64,000 nucleotides of DNA from Acidobacteriota bacterium (GCA_021778845.1 JAJYBU010000005.1:62001-126000); one strand, 5' to 3'; shown: positions 1 to 9,048, counted from the first letter of the stretch. Notes: generated by a model from the letters alone, not told the origin. Program-made: numbers and translations.

Positions 1-2
1 AT

Positions 3-1526
3 GCGCTTGCGCTGCGCGGCCGCCTGGACAGGATCGCGTGGGTGCTGTGGGGGATCTTTGTGGTGTGCCAACTGCTGAATATTCAGATGGGACAGACGGC
101 AACCACGTTCGATCCGACGCAGTTGATACGCTTTCCGCTGCGCAGGGAAACGTATGTTGCGATCCGGTTGTTCTTCGGGATGCTGACGCCGGCCAATGTG
201 ACGGGCACGCTGATGGCGGCGGCGGTGGCGGTGGGGATCGGCGTGGCCGTGCCGGGGCTGTGGCTGTATGCGGTGGTGGTGATGGCGGTGTTTGCTGCGA
301 CCAATGTGCTGTTCTCGCGAATGATCTTTGCGTGGGTCGATCGCTGGCTTTCGACGCGGCGAGCGAGAGAGATTTTTACCGGCGTGATCTTTGCGGTGTC
401 GTTGGGAATCCAGTGGGCGAACTTCACGTTCAATCCGGCGTATAACCACGGCCACTGGGCGCGGGTTCAGGGGATATCGCCGCAACAGATGGAGTTTGCA
501 ACACGACTGCTGGAACGTACGAAGCCGTGGCTGGCGGTGATGCCGCCGGAGCTGGCGGGGACGTCGCTGATGCGGGCCAGACATGCGGAGGTCGCGAGCT
601 TTGCCGGGTATACGCTGGCCGTGGCGATGTATGGAGCGATGTTCCTGCTGGTGTTTGCGCTGCGGATGCGGACCGAGTTTGCGGGGGAGAGCTTGTCGGA
701 TGCGGCTGGCGGCGGGCCTCGGAGGGCGGCGGCAGCGAAGACGGCAAGGCCTGCTGCGAGGGATGGGGCGAATGCGGCGAGTGGCGTCGAGGCGGCGGGC
801 TCGCGGGCTTCGGCGGTGATTGCGACCATGCTGGGTAAGGAGATTCTTTACGTGCGGCGGCACATGGGGATCTTGTATGGACTGGTCATGCCGATCTTTC
901 TGGTGCTGATCTTTGCGGGCAAGTTTGCTGCGCGGTCAAGCTCGGTGTGGATCTTTCCGGGGGCTGTGGCGTATACGCTGCTGGCCATCGCGCCGCTGAG
1001 CTACAACTCGTTTGGGTACGAGGCTGCGGGGTCGCAACTGTACTTTCTTGCGCCGGTGCGGATGCGCGATGTGATGCTGGCGAAGAACCTGCTGAGCTTT
1101 GGGATGGCGCTGGCGGAGGTGCTGCTGATCTTTATGATCATCAGCTACATGGCGGGCGTGCCGTCACTGCCGACGACGCTGGCGGCGGGGCTGTGGGCGG
1201 CGGGAACGCTGGCGATCAACATGATCTTCGGCAACCGGCGATCGATCAGCACGCCGAAGAAGGTCAACCCGCAGCGCATGGCGAACAAGCAGACCTCGCC
1301 ACTGAGCGCATTCATCGCGCTGGGCGTGCTGCTGGCCTCTGCGGGGGTGGCGGCGGGGCTGTTCGGGCTGTGCCTGTGGATGCGCCAGATGTGGGCGATG
1401 GTGCCGGTCTTTGCAATCTTCGCGGCCGTCGGCGTGGGGCTGTATGTGCAGAGCCTGGGGTCGGTGGATCAGTACGCGATGGATCACCGCGAGGAGCTGT
1501 TTTTGGAGCTGTGCAAGCAGAGCTAG
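3..1526 (+). CDS. ABC-2 type transporter permease, 5' end cut by window edge
   Basis: The frame is open from the left edge, so the N-terminus lies outside the window. The visible chain of about 507 residues alternates hydrophobic segments with a soluble Ala/Arg-rich stretch in the middle (near base 720-810). After it comes GKEILYVRRHMGILYGLVMP, a pattern common in ABC-2 exporter permeases at the start of the second membrane half. At least eight membrane segments are visible. It would form the membrane channel of an ATP-driven exporter whose ATPase gene is probably to the left. Its stop codon overlaps the stop of the convergent pgeF gene by two bases. The substrate cannot be read from sequence. 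Confidence 0.7.
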   Translation, partial: ALALRGRLDRIAWVLWGIFVVCQLLNIQMGQTATTFDPTQLIRFPLRRETYVAIRLFFGMLTPANVTGTLMAAAVAVGIGVAVPGLWLYAVVVMAVFAATNVLFSRMIFAWVDRWLSTRRAREIFTGVIFAVSLGIQWANFTFNPAYNHGHWARVQGISPQQMEFATRLLERTKPWLAVMPPELAGTSLMRARHAEVASFAGYTLAVAMYGAMFLLVFALRMRTEFAGESLSDAAGGGPRRAAAAKTARPAARDGANAASGVEAAGSRASAVIATMLGKEILYVRRHMGILYGLVMPIFLVLIFAGKFAARSSSVWIFPGAVAYTLLAIAPLSYNSFGYEAAGSQLYFLAPVRMRDVMLAKNLLSFGMALAEVLLIFMIISYMAGVPSLPTTLAAGLWAAGTLAINMIFGNRRSISTPKKVNPQRMANKQTSPLSAFIALGVLLASAGVAAGLFGLCLWMRQMWAMVPVFAIFAAVGVGLYVQSLGSVDQYAMDHREELFLELCKQS

Positions 1527-2494
1527 TGCGCAGTCGCTCCGATGACGCTGAGCATGCGGCCGGTGAAGCCGTGCTCGGCGCGGTGGCTGAAGTATTTGCG
1601 TCGACCGTCGGGGAGGCGGGTGCAGGCGGTGCACTCGCCGACAAGGTTGATCGACGAGGCTTTGAGGCCGGCGGCGAGGAGTTGGCGGCGGTTGGCCTCC
1701 CATAGGTCGAGGTGAATCTGGGGGCCGAGGTTGGAGTGCCCGGGGGCGCGGGCGGTGAGGAATAGCATGGGATATTTTTCGCGGACGGGGTCGGAGTCGA
1801 AGACCTCGGAGAAGAGTTCGGGGGCGTAGGCGAACTGGCTGTCGAACTCGTGGAGAACCTCCTCGCCGACGGCGAAGCAGCAGGGGCCGATGGAGGGGCC
1901 GATGGAGGCGATGAGGTCTTTGGGATGGGAGCCGAAGTCGCGGCGAAGGGTGCCGATGCCGCGCTCGACGATGCGGGCGAGGGTGCCGCGCCAGCCGGCA
2001 TGGAAGGCGGCGACGGCGTGGGTGCGGGTGTCGGCGAGGAGAATGGGGACGCAGTCGGCGGTGAGGATGCCGAGGAGGAGGTTGGGGTCGCGGGTGTAGA
2101 GGGCGTCGCCGCGAAGCAGGGCCTTGCCGTCGGGAGTGGCGAGCGGGAGGGCTGCGCTGTCAACGCGCTGTAGGATGCCGGTGTGGCACTGGCGAATGGT
2201 GATCAGGTCGGGGGCGGTACGCGGTTTCGATTTGGTGACGGCCGCGAGGAAGCGGCGGCGGTTTTCGGCGACCGTGGCGGGGTCGTCGTCTGGGGTGAAG
2301 CCGAGGTTCAGTTCGGGTGGGCCGTCGGAGGCGTAGGCTGTGGAACGGCCTCCCTGACGGGTGCTGAAACCGGCGAGAAGCCAGGGGAAACGCTGCCATG
2401 CGGCGATGGTGACCACGCCGGGAGTGCGGCGGGCGGCGGAGAGCGGCTGTCTGATGGCTGCGGGTTGGGGGTGGGCTTCCGACCGACGGGGCAT
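1523..2494 (-). CDS. pgeF: Peptidoglycan editing factor PgeF / YfiH-LACC1 family
   Basis: 323 aa. Family hallmarks appear in order: GFSTRQGG near the N-terminus, RQCHTG, ADCVPILL, FHAGWRGT, IGPSIGPCCFAVG and a final CTAC...RKYFSHRAE block. These supply the His and Cys ligands of the metal/active site in this family. Members were once called polyphenol oxidases; they are now linked to correcting misplaced L-Ser in peptidoglycan precursors and to purine nucleoside phosphorylase activity. Length is slightly above the usual 240-280 aa because of an N-terminal extension of about 35 residues. A TAGAAT box ends 6 nt before the ATG and no Shine-Dalgarno is visible, so the message is probably leaderless. 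Confidence 0.92.
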   Translation of the reverse strand: MPRRSEAHPQPAAIRQPLSAARRTPGVVTIAAWQRFPWLLAGFSTRQGGRSTAYASDGPPELNLGFTPDDDPATVAENRRRFLAAVTKSKPRTAPDLITIRQCHTGILQRVDSAALPLATPDGKALLRGDALYTRDPNLLLGILTADCVPILLADTRTHAVAAFHAGWRGTLARIVERGIGTLRRDFGSHPKDLIASIGPSIGPCCFAVGEEVLHEFDSQFAYAPELFSEVFDSDPVREKYPMLFLTARAPGHSNLGPQIHLDLWEANRRQLLAAGLKASSINLVGECTACTRLPDGRRKYFSHRAEHGFTGRMLSVIGATAH

Positions 2495-2500
2495 GGGTTG

Positions 2501-2506
2501 ATTCTA
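2501..2506 (-). promoter_or_regulatory. -10 box of pgeF (leaderless arrangement)
   Basis: TAGAAT on the minus strand, separated by 6 nt (2495-2500) from the ATG of pgeF. The expected transcription start, 7 nt after the last T, falls on the A of the start codon. Confidence 0.6.
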
Positions 2507-2619
2507 CAAACTGGGAGAGAGTGGCGCGGTCGGTGCGGAGAGAAACAACTCGCGCTCGCCGGAGCGCATCCAAGCGACGAGTTAGTTATAGATAGCAGTA
2601 AGCGGAGGATTCCTTTCTT

Positions 2620-3204
2620 ATGAAGTTTCGTTCTGTGTTGATGGCCGCCACATGCGCCACCCTGTTGTTAGCCCCTGCGTACGGATTTGGCGATCAAGTC
2701 AAGACCGATTACAACCATCAGACAAACTTTGGAACGTACCACACGTACTCGTGGGGCAAGGTCAAGGTTACGAATCAACTCGATAGCGATCGCATTAAGC
2801 GAGCGGTCGATGAAAAGCTGCAAAAGGACGGATGGCAGGAGGTTACAACGGGAGGCCAGGTGACAGTAATGGCGACCGACAACATCCACACCGAACAAGA
2901 GGCTGAAACCTACTACAGCGGCATGGGCGACGGCATGGGTATGGGGATGGGCTGGGGCGGCGGCTGGGGCTGGGGCGGTTGGGGTATGGACGGCGGGCTC
3001 GGCGGCGCCGAAGCCATGAGCACCGTCACAAATACCCGCGAGGCACACCTGATCGTCGATCTATTCGACACTAAGTCGAAACAACTGCTTTGGCGTGGCG
3101 TCTCCCGCGGCGAGTTGACCGACAAGCCCGAGGTGAACCGGAAACGGCTGTTCGGCGACATCAACAACATGTTCAAGGACTTTCCGCCCAAGAGCAAGAA
3201 GTAA
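2620..3204 (+). CDS. DUF4136 domain protein, secreted or lipoprotein-like
   Basis: 194 aa with an N-terminal signal peptide (MKFRSVLMAATCATLLLAPA). The rest matches the DUF4136 layout: V.TDY....F..Y.TYSW near residue 28-45, a helix with DRIKRAVDEKL, and a conserved C-terminal half with LIVDLFDTKSKQLLWRG. An insert of about 30 residues rich in Gly, Met and Trp sits near residue 105-130 and is low complexity. GGAGGA lies upstream of the ATG. A strong terminator follows. The domain function is not established; the protein is probably periplasmic or outer-membrane associated. Confidence 0.85.
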   Translation: MKFRSVLMAATCATLLLAPAYGFGDQVKTDYNHQTNFGTYHTYSWGKVKVTNQLDSDRIKRAVDEKLQKDGWQEVTTGGQVTVMATDNIHTEQEAETYYSGMGDGMGMGMGWGGGWGWGGWGMDGGLGGAEAMSTVTNTREAHLIVDLFDTKSKQLLWRGVSRGELTDKPEVNRKRLFGDINNMFKDFPPKSKK

Positions 3205-3224
3205 GGGCATCAGGAAGGTTTGGG

Positions 3225-3254
3225 GAGACGGCGCTATAGCGTCGTCTCTTTTTT
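3225..3254 (+). terminator. Rho-independent terminator after the DUF4136 gene
   Basis: A 12-bp stem (GAGACGGCGCTA pairing with TAGCGTCGTCTC, one G-U pair) followed directly by six T's. Confidence 0.85.
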
Positions 3255-3317
3255 GCACCGGGAGAGTCGGCAGCCTTGTCTCGCCGGCTGTATGAGTTCC
3301 CTGCTGGTCTGACTTAA

Positions 3318-3348
3318 AAAATCCGGGCCCGCTTTCTGGCGGGCCCTG
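3318..3348 (-). terminator. Terminator-like hairpin on the minus strand
   Basis: GGGCCCGC (3327-3334) and GCGGGCCC (3341-3348) flank a 6-nt loop. On the minus strand the stem is followed by GGATTTTTT, the form of an intrinsic terminator. No minus-strand gene reads into it from the right. Confidence 0.6.
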
Positions 3349-3744
3349 GAGAGGCTTTGGGGAGGGGAGTATTACTGAGGATTCATTAGGGGTCGCCCAA
3401 AAAATGGGCCAAAAGGTAGGAACTTACTTCAGGTAGGACAGATTGAATAGCCTCTCAGTTATCAAGTGAGACGCGTGAGAATGGAGAATGGTTGCATTTT
3501 TATTGCGCGGTAATCTGCCACTGACACCCCTGCGTATGCAACCTTCCCGACTTCCGTGCGTCCAATGGCGCAGCATGTGAGACCGGGAAGACTGACGCGA
3601 CCACGGACTGCGATGGAAATCGCCGCAGTACGTGGCGCAGAAAAGGCCCTGCGAGTGCTGGGCATTTTCGACGTTCAACCGGATACTCACAGCCAAGCTA
3701 TTGCATTTCAGGTACATCCGCGTGTATCATCCGCGACGGAAAGC
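3349..3744. other. Non-coding leader upstream of aroDE
   Basis: No convincing gene. It contains a small inverted repeat GCCCAAAAAATGGGC near 3395-3410. The aroDE frame stays open back to about 3556, but that translation has no DHQ-dehydratase similarity, so I start the gene at 3745. A TATCAT box at 3725-3730 could be the -10 of aroDE with a very short leader. Confidence 0.4.
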
Positions 3745-5574
3745 ATGAATAATTCGACCCATATCGCCTCGCACCTTCTTCGCTCCCGCATTGGAAAACT
3801 TTGCGTCGCCATCATCGGCACTACTCCGAACGAGATGATCGATAAGGCTACGGAAGTTCTTAAAGAGTCCACGTTCCTGGAGTTTCGGCTGGATTATCTG
3901 GCCAAACCGGCGGCGGCACTGCCCGCTCTGAAGCACTTTCTGGCCGAAAACGGCGCCGCCACGGCGATCGCCACCTGCCGAGGCAAGGACAACGGTGGAC
4001 GCTTCGACGGGTCGAGAACCGCGGAGCTGGAGATTCTGCTCAAGGCGGCCGCGGCCGGATTCCAGTTGGTGGATATCGAGCTGGAATCAATAGAGAAGCT
4101 GCCCAAGTCGACGATAAGCCAACTGCGCGAGGCGGGCGCAGCAGTGATCCTGAGCCACCACAACTTTCAGGCAACCAAGGACCTGGACGCGGTGTACGAG
4201 CGGATGAAGCCGTATGCACCCGATTTCATGAAGGTGGTTCCGACAGCGCGGTCGCTCTCCGACAACCTTACGCTGATGAAGTTTCTGGAGCGGGTGGAAG
4301 ACGAAACGAACTCCAGCGTGGTGGGCATCTGCATGGGCGAGCCGGGAATTATCTCGCGGGTGCTGGGGCTGCGGGCGGGGTCGGCGTTTACGTTTGCAGC
4401 GACTACCGAGGCCGAAGCAACGGCTCCGGGACAGATTGCAGCGCGCACGCTGATCGAGACCTACCGCGTGGAGCAGGTGGACGCGGCGACGAAGATCTAC
4501 GGCGTGGCCGGCAATCCGATTCGGAGTTCCCTCTCGCCGCTGATGCTGAATACGGCGTTCCGGCGCGAGACGGTGAATGCGGTGTACCTGGGCCTGCAGA
4601 CCTCGAAGGCCGATGACCTGTTCAAGCTGGCGCGCGAGGTGCCGATCCAGGGTATGAGCATCACGATGCCGCTGAAGCAGGATGTGATGCCGCTGCTGGA
4701 ACGGACTGACCCGCTCTCTGCGAAGATTGGCGCGGTGAATACGATTCTGCGGGCGCAGGATGGGAAGTTTTACGGCTTCAATACGGACGTGGCGGGGATT
4801 GTGTCTCCGCTGGAGAGAAGACTCTCGCTGAAGGGCGCGAAGGTGCTGGTGCTGGGCGCTGGCGGAGCGGCCAGGGCGGCGGTGTTTGGCTGCTGCGACA
4901 AGGGCGCGGAGGTGTCGATCCTGAACCGCACGCCGGAGACGGCGCAGAAGCTGGCGCGGCAGGCCGGAGCGAAGGCCATCAAGCGCGAGGCCGTCGCCAA
5001 GATGACGTTCGATGTGATCATCAACGCTACGCCGGTTGGCATGGCAGGCGTGGGGAAACATGCGTCGGGAGGTTCGGCGAAGAGTGCGCCGGCATCGCCG
5101 CTGGAAGCCAACGAGATCAATGCGCGGTACGTGTTCGACCTGGTGTACAACCCGATCGAGACGCCGCTGCTGCGACTGGCACGGCAGAAGGGCATTCCCG
5201 TGATTACGGGCGTGGAGATGTTCGTGCAGCAGGGGGCGCGTCAGTTCGAGATATGGACGGGCAAGCCGGCGCCAGAAGAAGAGATGCTGCGGGTGGTGCT
5301 GCATGCGCTGCGCCAGAGCGGCGAAAGTGCGGCAGCAGCCCCGGCGACGCCTGCCAGTGAGGCCGCGACAGATGCGGCTCCGGCGGAGGTGACACCGAAG
5401 GAGAAACCAGTGGCAGCGGCTGTGCCAAAGGCAAAACCTGCGGTGAAAGCAGTGGCAAAAGCACCGGCGACGAAGGCCGCGACAGTGCGCAAGGCTGCTC
5501 CGGCGAAGCCCGCACGAAGGACCGCGCCGGTAAAGGCTGCGGCAAAACCACAATCGAAGGCAAAGTCGCGCTAA
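3745..5574 (+). CDS. aroDE: Bifunctional 3-dehydroquinate dehydratase (type I) / shikimate dehydrogenase with basic Ala/Lys tail
   Basis: 609 aa from the ATG at 3745 (GGA just upstream). Residues about 15-240 form a type I dehydroquinase: EFRLDYL, the His pair in ILSHHNF (about 138-139) and the Schiff-base Lys in FMKVVPTARS (about 163). Residues about 250-525 form AroE: GNPIRSSLSPLM substrate loop, ITMPLKQD with the catalytic Lys, NTDVAGI with the catalytic Asp, and the Rossmann motif VLGAGGAARAA. Together they carry out steps 3 and 4 of the shikimate pathway. Residues about 527-609 are an Ala/Lys/Pro-rich low-complexity tail resembling histone H1-like tails, not part of either enzyme. Domain order matches plant DHD-SDH. 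Confidence 0.93.
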   Translation: MNNSTHIASHLLRSRIGKLCVAIIGTTPNEMIDKATEVLKESTFLEFRLDYLAKPAAALPALKHFLAENGAATAIATCRGKDNGGRFDGSRTAELEILLKAAAAGFQLVDIELESIEKLPKSTISQLREAGAAVILSHHNFQATKDLDAVYERMKPYAPDFMKVVPTARSLSDNLTLMKFLERVEDETNSSVVGICMGEPGIISRVLGLRAGSAFTFAATTEAEATAPGQIAARTLIETYRVEQVDAATKIYGVAGNPIRSSLSPLMLNTAFRRETVNAVYLGLQTSKADDLFKLAREVPIQGMSITMPLKQDVMPLLERTDPLSAKIGAVNTILRAQDGKFYGFNTDVAGIVSPLERRLSLKGAKVLVLGAGGAARAAVFGCCDKGAEVSILNRTPETAQKLARQAGAKAIKREAVAKMTFDVIINATPVGMAGVGKHASGGSAKSAPASPLEANEINARYVFDLVYNPIETPLLRLARQKGIPVITGVEMFVQQGARQFEIWTGKPAPEEEMLRVVLHALRQSGESAAAAPATPASEAATDAAPAEVTPKEKPVAAAVPKAKPAVKAVAKAPATKAATVRKAAPAKPARRTAPVKAAAKPQSKAKSR

Positions 5575-5576
5575 GC

Positions 5577-5598
5577 GGCGACAGCCGAGGCTGTCGCC
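5577..5598. terminator. Hairpin between convergent aroDE and the M3 peptidase gene
   Basis: Perfect 10-bp inverted repeat GGCGACAGCC / GGCTGTCGCC with a GA centre, 2 nt after the aroDE stop. There is no T-run, so termination would be weak or factor-assisted in either direction. Confidence 0.45.
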
Positions 5599-5626
5599 GA
5601 GTTCAGAGCACAGGCGCGCGAGCGAA

Positions 5627-7696
5627 TTACTTTGAGTCGAACTCGCGGGCGATCCAGTGCTGGAGGGCGGACATGCTGACCTCGCGGCCGAGGAACGCTT
5701 TGACCAATTCACGCGCAGGCTTTGAGCCTCCGGGTTCGAGGACCTCGCGGCGGTAACGCATCGCCGTGGCGCTGTCGATCAAATTCTCCGGATCGGGCTT
5801 TTTGAACTCAGCGAAGAACTCCAACGCCATCACCTTGTCGTAGAGATAGGTGTAATAGTTCGACGTGTAGCCGACGAGGTGGGTGAAGGCTGCGTACATG
5901 CGATTACCCTCGACGAACTCGTAGAGTGAGAAGCGGTCGTAGCCGGAGCGGAGGAGAGCGTCGAGGTCGAGATCGGTGGCGGGCTTGTCGTGGGTGTCGA
6001 GCGAGTAGGTCGCATACATGACCTGGGTAAGCGTACCGAGAGCGCGTCCATGGGCGCTGGCCTGCACCATGCGCGCAAAGATGTCGTGGGGGATGGGCTC
6101 GCCGGTCTGGTAGTGGCGGGCGAAGGTGCGGACGAGTTCGGGGTCCTCGAAGAACTCTTCGAGCATCTGCGAGGGGACCTCGACGAAGTCGCCTTCGGTG
6201 GCGATGCCGGATTGGCCCGCCCAGCGCTGGCGGCCGCCGAGGACCTCGTGCATGAGGTGGCCGAACTCGTGGAAGCAGGTGACGACGTCGGAGTATTGCA
6301 TCAGGCCGGGGTCGGTGGCGGTTGGTTGCGGGAAGTTGCAGACCAGCGAAGCCTCGGGGAGTTGCAGGCCGAGCACACCGCTGATGAGTGAGCACTCGCT
6401 GAACCACTTGCTCTTGCCCTCGCGCGGATGCATGTCGAGATAGATGCGGCCGACGGGCGCGCCATGATACGGCGAGGATGGGTCGCTGTCGATGACGTCG
6501 AAGGCTTTGACGGCGGGGCTCCAGACGATGGCGCTATCGGAACGCACGAAGCTCACGCCGAAGAGCTTGCCTGCGGTGGCGAGGATGCCGGCTTCGACCT
6601 GCTCGTAGGGGAAGTAGGGACGGACGCTCTGCGAGTCGAAGTCGTAACGGGCGCGGCGAAACTGCTCCTCCCAGTAGCGCGCGTCGCTGAGCGTGAGCGG
6701 GAGGGCGCCGGGATCGCGTTCGCGGACGAAGGCTTCGAGCCCTGCGAACTCACGCTGCGCGGTCTCACGCGCGGCGGCTTCGACCTCGCTGAGAAACTTG
6801 CGCATATTCGCGGCTGAACCCATCATCTGATCAACGGTGGCGAGGTCGGCCCAACTGCGGAAGCCGAGCAGCGTGGCCATCTCTTCACGCGCGGCGAGCA
6901 GGTCGAGCAGCACCTGCTTGTTGGCGGGATAGCCACGGTCGTTGTAGGCGAGATACATGCGGCGGCGCAGTTGCGGGCTCGCAGCATAGCTCATGACCGG
7001 CGTCATCTCCGGCGGGTCAGTGGTGAGGACGACGGGGGCATCGGCTTCGAGCTGCGTGATTGGAGATGCTGCGGACTGCGTGATAGCGCGGACACCGTGG
7101 CGAGCGAGGTAGTCCTGGGGGAGGCCGAGGAGATCGTCGACGTTGTCGATGGGAATTTTACGGACGTCGTCCTGGACGGTGCGACTGAAGCTCATGCTGA
7201 GGTGCGTCATGCGGTCGGCCAGCACGCGGATGCGGTTGCGTGTGGGCTCGTCCTTGTCGACACCGGAGAGACGGTAGCTGAGCAGTGCGCGCTCGATGTA
7301 GTACTGCGTGGCAGCGTCGGCTGCGGTGGCGTCGATCGCGCCGAGGGCCTGGTAGACATCGCGATTGAGGCTGAGGGCGACACTCTCGGCTCCGATGACC
7401 TGCGAGAGTTGCTGCGCGGCGTCGCGAACGTCTGCCAGCGGATGCACCATGAACATCACGCCACTCTGGCTGCCGGCCATGCGGAGATGCCAGCCGGCGC
7501 GGTCGTAGGGAAGCAGCGTGTTCTCCGGGGTGCGTGCGCCGGTGACGGCCACGAGTTCGGCGATGCAGGCGCGAGAGGCGGCGAGGTGGTGCTCGACCCA
7601 GGCCTTCGCGTCGTCGGCGCTGACCAGCGCGGTCCAGATATGCAACGGGTCCTGTATGTCCACCGCCGACTTCAGTTGTTCTTCGACACTCTGCAT
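5627..7696 (-). CDS. M3 family zinc oligopeptidase
   Basis: 689 aa, the usual length for thimet-oligopeptidase-like enzymes. The zinc motif HEFGH is at about residues 476-480, inside CFHEFGHLMHEVLGG; the third ligand Glu is expected about 25 residues later, in the EGDFVEVPSQMLEEF block. C-terminal residues include GYTSNYYTYLYDK, typical of the substrate-binding region. No signal peptide, so it probably degrades short peptides in the cytoplasm. AGGAG lies 9 nt before the ATG. It converges with aroDE and shows no operon partner. Confidence 0.9.
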   Translation of the reverse strand: MQSVEEQLKSAVDIQDPLHIWTALVSADDAKAWVEHHLAASRACIAELVAVTGARTPENTLLPYDRAGWHLRMAGSQSGVMFMVHPLADVRDAAQQLSQVIGAESVALSLNRDVYQALGAIDATAADAATQYYIERALLSYRLSGVDKDEPTRNRIRVLADRMTHLSMSFSRTVQDDVRKIPIDNVDDLLGLPQDYLARHGVRAITQSAASPITQLEADAPVVLTTDPPEMTPVMSYAASPQLRRRMYLAYNDRGYPANKQVLLDLLAAREEMATLLGFRSWADLATVDQMMGSAANMRKFLSEVEAAARETAQREFAGLEAFVRERDPGALPLTLSDARYWEEQFRRARYDFDSQSVRPYFPYEQVEAGILATAGKLFGVSFVRSDSAIVWSPAVKAFDVIDSDPSSPYHGAPVGRIYLDMHPREGKSKWFSECSLISGVLGLQLPEASLVCNFPQPTATDPGLMQYSDVVTCFHEFGHLMHEVLGGRQRWAGQSGIATEGDFVEVPSQMLEEFFEDPELVRTFARHYQTGEPIPHDIFARMVQASAHGRALGTLTQVMYATYSLDTHDKPATDLDLDALLRSGYDRFSLYEFVEGNRMYAAFTHLVGYTSNYYTYLYDKVMALEFFAEFKKPDPENLIDSATAMRYRREVLEPGGSKPARELVKAFLGREVSMSALQHWIAREFDSK

Positions 7697-7851
7697 GCTC
7701 TGCTTCTCCTATGTGGCGAGCCCGATGGGGCTCCTCTTCCAATCTACGTGAATCATCTGGGTGAATCTTATGGGCCGCGACGCGGGTGGTCCGGTGCGCG
7801 GGCAGTCGGCTTGCACCGACAGCCTTGCCGGCGCAAGCTTCCAGAATTTTA

Positions 7852-7881
7852 TTGACAGTCGTGCGATTCAAGGAATATACT
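7852..7881 (+). promoter_or_regulatory. Sigma-70-type promoter of the TonB-C gene
   Basis: TTGACA (7852-7857), an 18-nt spacer and TATACT (7876-7881). The predicted transcript starts about 28 nt before the ATG at 7917. Confidence 0.75.
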
Positions 7882-7916
7882 GGTGATGGGTACTCTTACC
7901 CACTGAGGTAAATCTT

Positions 7917-8369
7917 ATGAAGCGTACTATGTTGGCCATCCTTGCGATTGCTCCTGTGATGATGCACGCACAGGTGAAGTCGTCTGCTCAGCCCGGATCT
8001 ACGCCCGTCCTTCAGTCCCGCAACATTCAGCCTGCTGTGTTCGCGGCGGTCGCTTCTGCCGATCGCTCCGCCACGGCCATAACACCGGTTCGCGTCTCAA
8101 CCGGCGTCGTTCCGCCCCAACTTGTCTACACTGAGAACATCAATCCCAACCATATTCTGCAAGGCTTGCCTGGGCAGGACCGCACCGTAACCGTCGATAT
8201 GGTCGTCGATGAGAACGGCAAACCCACGAACCTGAAGGTCATCAAGTCGACGGACCAGTACACCGATGCGGGAATCCTCGCGGCGGTGGGCCAGTACCGT
8301 TACAAGCCCGCAACCCTTGATGGGAGCGCGGTGCCGATGGGCGTGACCCTCAATATCGAACTCCAGTAA
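7917..8369 (+). CDS. TonB C-terminal-domain protein, secreted
   Basis: 150 aa. An N-terminal signal peptide (MKRTMLAILAIAPVMMHAQ) is followed by a variable linker and then a TonB-C type fold: TVTVDMVVDENGKPTNLKV, then DAGILAAVGQYRYKPAT and a last strand VTLNIELQ. The classic TonB membrane anchor plus Pro-rich linker is missing, so it may be a periplasmic TonB-like module and not the energy transducer itself. It has a good promoter and its own terminator, so it is monocistronic. Confidence 0.75.
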   Translation: MKRTMLAILAIAPVMMHAQVKSSAQPGSTPVLQSRNIQPAVFAAVASADRSATAITPVRVSTGVVPPQLVYTENINPNHILQGLPGQDRTVTVDMVVDENGKPTNLKVIKSTDQYTDAGILAAVGQYRYKPATLDGSAVPMGVTLNIELQ

Positions 8370-8407
8370 CCGGGATGTTGCGACGTTGAAACGTGGTGCA
8401 CGAAGGA

Positions 8408-8444
8408 GCGCGGGGCGGATGCGAGAGTGTCCGCCCGCGCTTTT
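8408..8444 (+). terminator. Terminator after the TonB-C gene
   Basis: GCGCGGGGCGGA and TCCGCCCGCGC pair over 11 bp with one bulged G, followed by TTTT. Confidence 0.75.
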
Positions 8445-8533
8445 ATGGTTCCCTGCGCGGTGACATAGCTGTGATCGTCATGCAGCGCGACCGGATGTTC
8501 GCCGCACACGCGGGCGACCTGTTGACGGCGATG

Positions 8534-8562
8534 TTCGAACGAGCGAATTGACCTCTTATAAT
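8534..8562 (+). promoter_or_regulatory. Promoter of the VKOR gene (near-leaderless)
   Basis: TTCGAA (8534-8539), 17-nt spacer, consensus TATAAT (8557-8562). The -10 ends 9 nt before the ATG, leaving a leader of about 3 nt. Confidence 0.65.
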
Positions 8563-8571
8563 CAGATTGCC

Positions 8572-9042
8572 ATGCGCTATCTGATCGCGTTACTCGCCCT
8601 CGCGGGCATCTTCGACTCCGTCCTTGCCCTTCGCATTCACAACCAGAATCCTGCTGACGCACCGCCGTGTGCGGTGACGGAAAAGTTTGACTGCGGCGCG
8701 GTGAACCATGGACGCTACGCAGTGTTCCCGCCAATCGGGTTCGATGAGGAACCGGGTTCGGGCAAGATACATATTCCGGTGGCGATGATTGGAATTGTGG
8801 GCTACGCGCTGATTGCGGGGCTGGCGCTGAGCAAGCAGTATTGGCTGACGCTGCAGGCGGCAGAGATTGGATTTGCGTGCGCCGCGTTTCTATCGTTTCT
8901 CGAAGCATATGTCATCGAAAAGTGGTGCATTTATTGCCTGTGGTCCATGTGCATCATCACGACGATTCTGCTGGTGACGATCGGGAAGCTGTTAACTGAT
9001 TACCTGCGGGGACGAAGATCGGGTGCGCTGCCCTCGGCTTAA
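8572..9042 (+). CDS. Vitamin K epoxide reductase (VKOR) family protein
   Basis: 156 aa from the ATG at 8572. A TTG at 8548 is in frame but lies upstream of the TATAAT box. Four hydrophobic helices. Redox cysteines are placed as in bacterial VKOR: a loop pair at about C33 and C41, and the active-site CIYC at about C119-C122 at the start of the last helices. In bacteria this family reoxidises DsbA-like partners using quinones, driving disulfide formation in the periplasm. No fused thioredoxin domain is present. The next gene follows 18 nt later with its own -10 box. Confidence 0.88.
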   Translation: MRYLIALLALAGIFDSVLALRIHNQNPADAPPCAVTEKFDCGAVNHGRYAVFPPIGFDEEPGSGKIHIPVAMIGIVGYALIAGLALSKQYWLTLQAAEIGFACAAFLSFLEAYVIEKWCIYCLWSMCIITTILLVTIGKLLTDYLRGRRSGALPSA

Positions 9043-9048
9043 TGCCGA

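Noticed and set aside
1312-2163. Long overlapping frames opposite and within pgeF
   Set aside because: Pro/Ser/Ala-rich shadows caused by high GC; pgeF itself is unmistakable.
3556-3744. 63-residue N-terminal extension of AroDE
   Set aside because: No similarity to the family and no ribosome-binding site; the start at 3745 fits the dehydroquinase N-terminus.
4087-5712. 541-codon minus-strand frame opposite aroDE
   Set aside because: Arg/Leu/His-rich shadow of the fusion gene with no recognisable domain.
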